From the NCBI RefSeq assembly GCF_937129525.1, contig NZ_CAKZNK010000051.1:1-64000 (forward strand): a DNA stretch of 64,000 nucleotides. The letters run 5' to 3'. This stretch comes from an uncultured Chloroflexus sp. (GTDB lineage Bacteria > Chloroflexota > Chloroflexia > Chloroflexales > Chloroflexaceae). Below the pieces are notes generated by a model, which made no database searches, was not told the DNA's origin, and saw nothing but the letters and a program-made list of their open reading frames with translations. Both the position numbers and the translations under genes were made by a program. Shown here in pieces: positions 62,928-64,000 of the stretch (its first letter is position 1; the number at the start of each line of letters is the position of its first letter).

Positions 62928-63830
62928 ATGGAAGTTGGTCTGATCGGGCTTGGCCGGATGGGCGCCAATATGGCAATCAGGCTGCGTCGAGGTAGCCATC
63001 GGGTGATCGTGTATAACCGCACCGTTGCCAGGGCGCGTGAACTGGCCGCTGAGCACGATCTGATTGCCGCGGAGGAGTTGTCAGATCTGGTTGCAATGCT
63101 GACGCCGCCGCGGGTGGTCTGGTTGATGTTGCCGGCTGGCGCGGCTACCGACGAGCATCTGGCGGCGCTGACACCGTTGTTAGCGCCGGGTGATATTGTG
63201 ATCGATGGCGCAAACAATAACTACAAGGCCAGTATCGCACACGCCGAGCAACTCAGTGCGAAAGGTCTGCGCTTTCTCGATATCGGCGTCAGTGGGGGCA
63301 TCTGGGGCTTGCAAATCGGCTACTGTCTCATGGTTGGCGGCGACGAGGAGACGTTCCGCCATGTTGAGCCACTCTTGCAGACACTGGCGCCGCCAGATGG
63401 GTATCTGCTTTGTGGGCCGCATGGCGCCGGTCATTTCGTCAAGATGATCCACAACGGGATCGAATATGGGATGATGCAGGCTTATGCCGAAGGTTTTGAG
63501 ATCCTGCGTCAGTCGCGCTACGATTTCGATCTGGCGAAGATCAGCCATCTCTGGAATCAGGGTAGTGTGGTGCGGTCGTGGCTGCTAGAGTTGGCCGAGC
63601 GCGCTTTTGAGTCTGATGCCGATCTGAGCAGCATCCGCGGCTATGTCGAAGATAGCGGCGAAGGACGCTGGACGGTGCAGGAGAGTATCGACCTCGATGT
63701 GCCTGCCCCGGTGATCACGCTCTCGTTGCAGATGCGTTTCCGATCACGTCAGGACGATAGCTTCAGCGCCAAAGTGTTGGCGGCTCTACGTCAGCAGTTC
63801 GGTGGCCATGCCGTTAAAAAAGCGGAATGA
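62928..63830 (+). CDS. gnd: 6-phosphogluconate dehydrogenase, short NAD-type
   Basis: The 300-residue enzyme oxidatively decarboxylates 6-phosphogluconate. The start ATG 62928 has AAGGAG 7 bases upstream and opens with the dinucleotide fold MEVGLIGLGRMGANMAIRL. Other marks are IDGANNNYKA, DIGVSGGIWGLQIGYCLMVG and the catalytic GAGHFVKMIHNGIEYGMMQAY with its Lys. At 300 residues it is the shorter type, not the 470-residue Gnd. It is followed by zwf, which makes its substrate. Confidence 0.93.
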   Translation: MEVGLIGLGRMGANMAIRLRRGSHRVIVYNRTVARARELAAEHDLIAAEELSDLVAMLTPPRVVWLMLPAGAATDEHLAALTPLLAPGDIVIDGANNNYKASIAHAEQLSAKGLRFLDIGVSGGIWGLQIGYCLMVGGDEETFRHVEPLLQTLAPPDGYLLCGPHGAGHFVKMIHNGIEYGMMQAYAEGFEILRQSRYDFDLAKISHLWNQGSVVRSWLLELAERAFESDADLSSIRGYVEDSGEGRWTVQESIDLDVPAPVITLSLQMRFRSRQDDSFSAKVLAALRQQFGGHAVKKAE

Positions 63831-63920
63831 GCTGATTCTTCCGCCGCTCTCTGCAAGAGCGTGGCGTGATGCCGCGCTTCGCATACGCTGCGCTCTCGTG
63901 ATCCAAAGGACGCAATAGTT

Positions 63921-64000
63921 GTGGCTACATCTGCCTTCAATAATCCGCTCCGCGCCGGCTTGCGTATTGGCCGCACTCCTGAACCATGCACGATGGTCAT
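63921..64000 (+). CDS. zwf: glucose-6-phosphate dehydrogenase, 5' fragment
   Basis: The first 26 codons of a gene cut by the window end. GTG 63921 follows AAAGGA by about 10 bases, and the product begins VATSAFNNPLRAGLRIGRTP and continues EPCTMV, a start I recognise from Chloroflexus-type glucose-6-phosphate dehydrogenases, in which the NADP-binding IFGATGDL follows. It sits 90 bases after gnd, so both oxidative pentose phosphate genes are together. The assignment rests on a short stretch. Confidence 0.7.
   Translation, partial: MATSAFNNPLRAGLRIGRTPEPCTMV

Noticed and set aside
63791-64000. 69-codon minus-strand frame at the window end
   Set aside because: It overlaps gnd and the clear start of zwf on the plus strand.

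Overview
The window reads as chromosomal DNA of a filamentous anoxygenic phototroph of the phylum Chloroflexota, most likely Chloroflexus or a close relative. This is inferred from gene content: giant secreted CSLREA/beta-helix and SdrD-B-like proteins, a V4R protein of the BchJ type, a 6-phosphogluconate dehydrogenase next to glucose-6-phosphate dehydrogenase, and a fairly high G+C content by eye. No search could be run, so the genus is a judgement. I saw no rRNA, tRNA, CRISPR array, prophage or intact insertion sequence.

Layout. 1-2.6 kb: 3' part of a surface protein built of SdrD-B repeats. 2.6-8 kb: a small protein like a transposase N-terminus behind a structured leader, a receiver-kinase, then an overlapping rmlD, glycosyltransferase, glycosyltransferase, yhbY operon. 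8-17.5 kb: small unknowns, a flavin reductase, a 1,348-residue hybrid kinase with a degenerate receiver, an ECF sigma/membrane partner pair, yidD with a V4R protein, and moaB. 17.8-19.4 kb: a DUF59 plus amidohydrolase pair behind an attenuator-like leader. 19.4-29 kb: aroQ behind two giant secreted CSLREA proteins. 28.9-35.7 kb (minus strand): an isomerase-like protein, then a translation cluster infC-rpmI-rplT, an rRNA methyltransferase, pheS, a Memo-like protein and an EamA transporter. infC appears to start with ATC. 35.7-39.4 kb: a TPP riboswitch with terminator controlling thiM-thiM-thiE-thiD, a thiamin salvage operon with a duplicated thiazole kinase. 39.5-46 kb: an SDR, a LamG lipoprotein, an FAD oxidoreductase/flippase-like pair, a phosphodiester glycosidase lipoprotein, a second flavin reductase and a thioesterase. 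46-50 kb: a partial nucleoside ABC importer with adenosine deaminase. 50-52.4 kb: prfA and rpsU. 52.4-59.5 kb: a MarR gene, a maltose-type ABC importer, a cytoplasmic GH13 enzyme and an ArsR-like regulator. 59.6-64 kb: a PucR regulator, an LCP cell-wall ligase, and gnd followed by the first 80 bases of zwf.

How the parts fit. Maltodextrin enters through MalEFG and is cut by the GH13 enzyme, with MarR and ArsR-like regulators at the two ends of the cluster. Gnd and Zwf form the oxidative pentose phosphate branch. The thi operon rebuilds thiamin phosphate from salvaged thiazole and pyrimidine under TPP feedback. The nucleoside importer supplies adenosine to adenosine deaminase.

The most unusual items are a C-terminal tail shared by four otherwise different exported proteins, the ATC start and acidic tail of IF-3, the tandem thiM pair with patchy near-identity, the orphan DUF59/amidohydrolase pair, a pseudo-receiver in the large hybrid kinase, an extra membrane hairpin in MalG, and the nested-stem leader ahead of the transposase-N-like gene.
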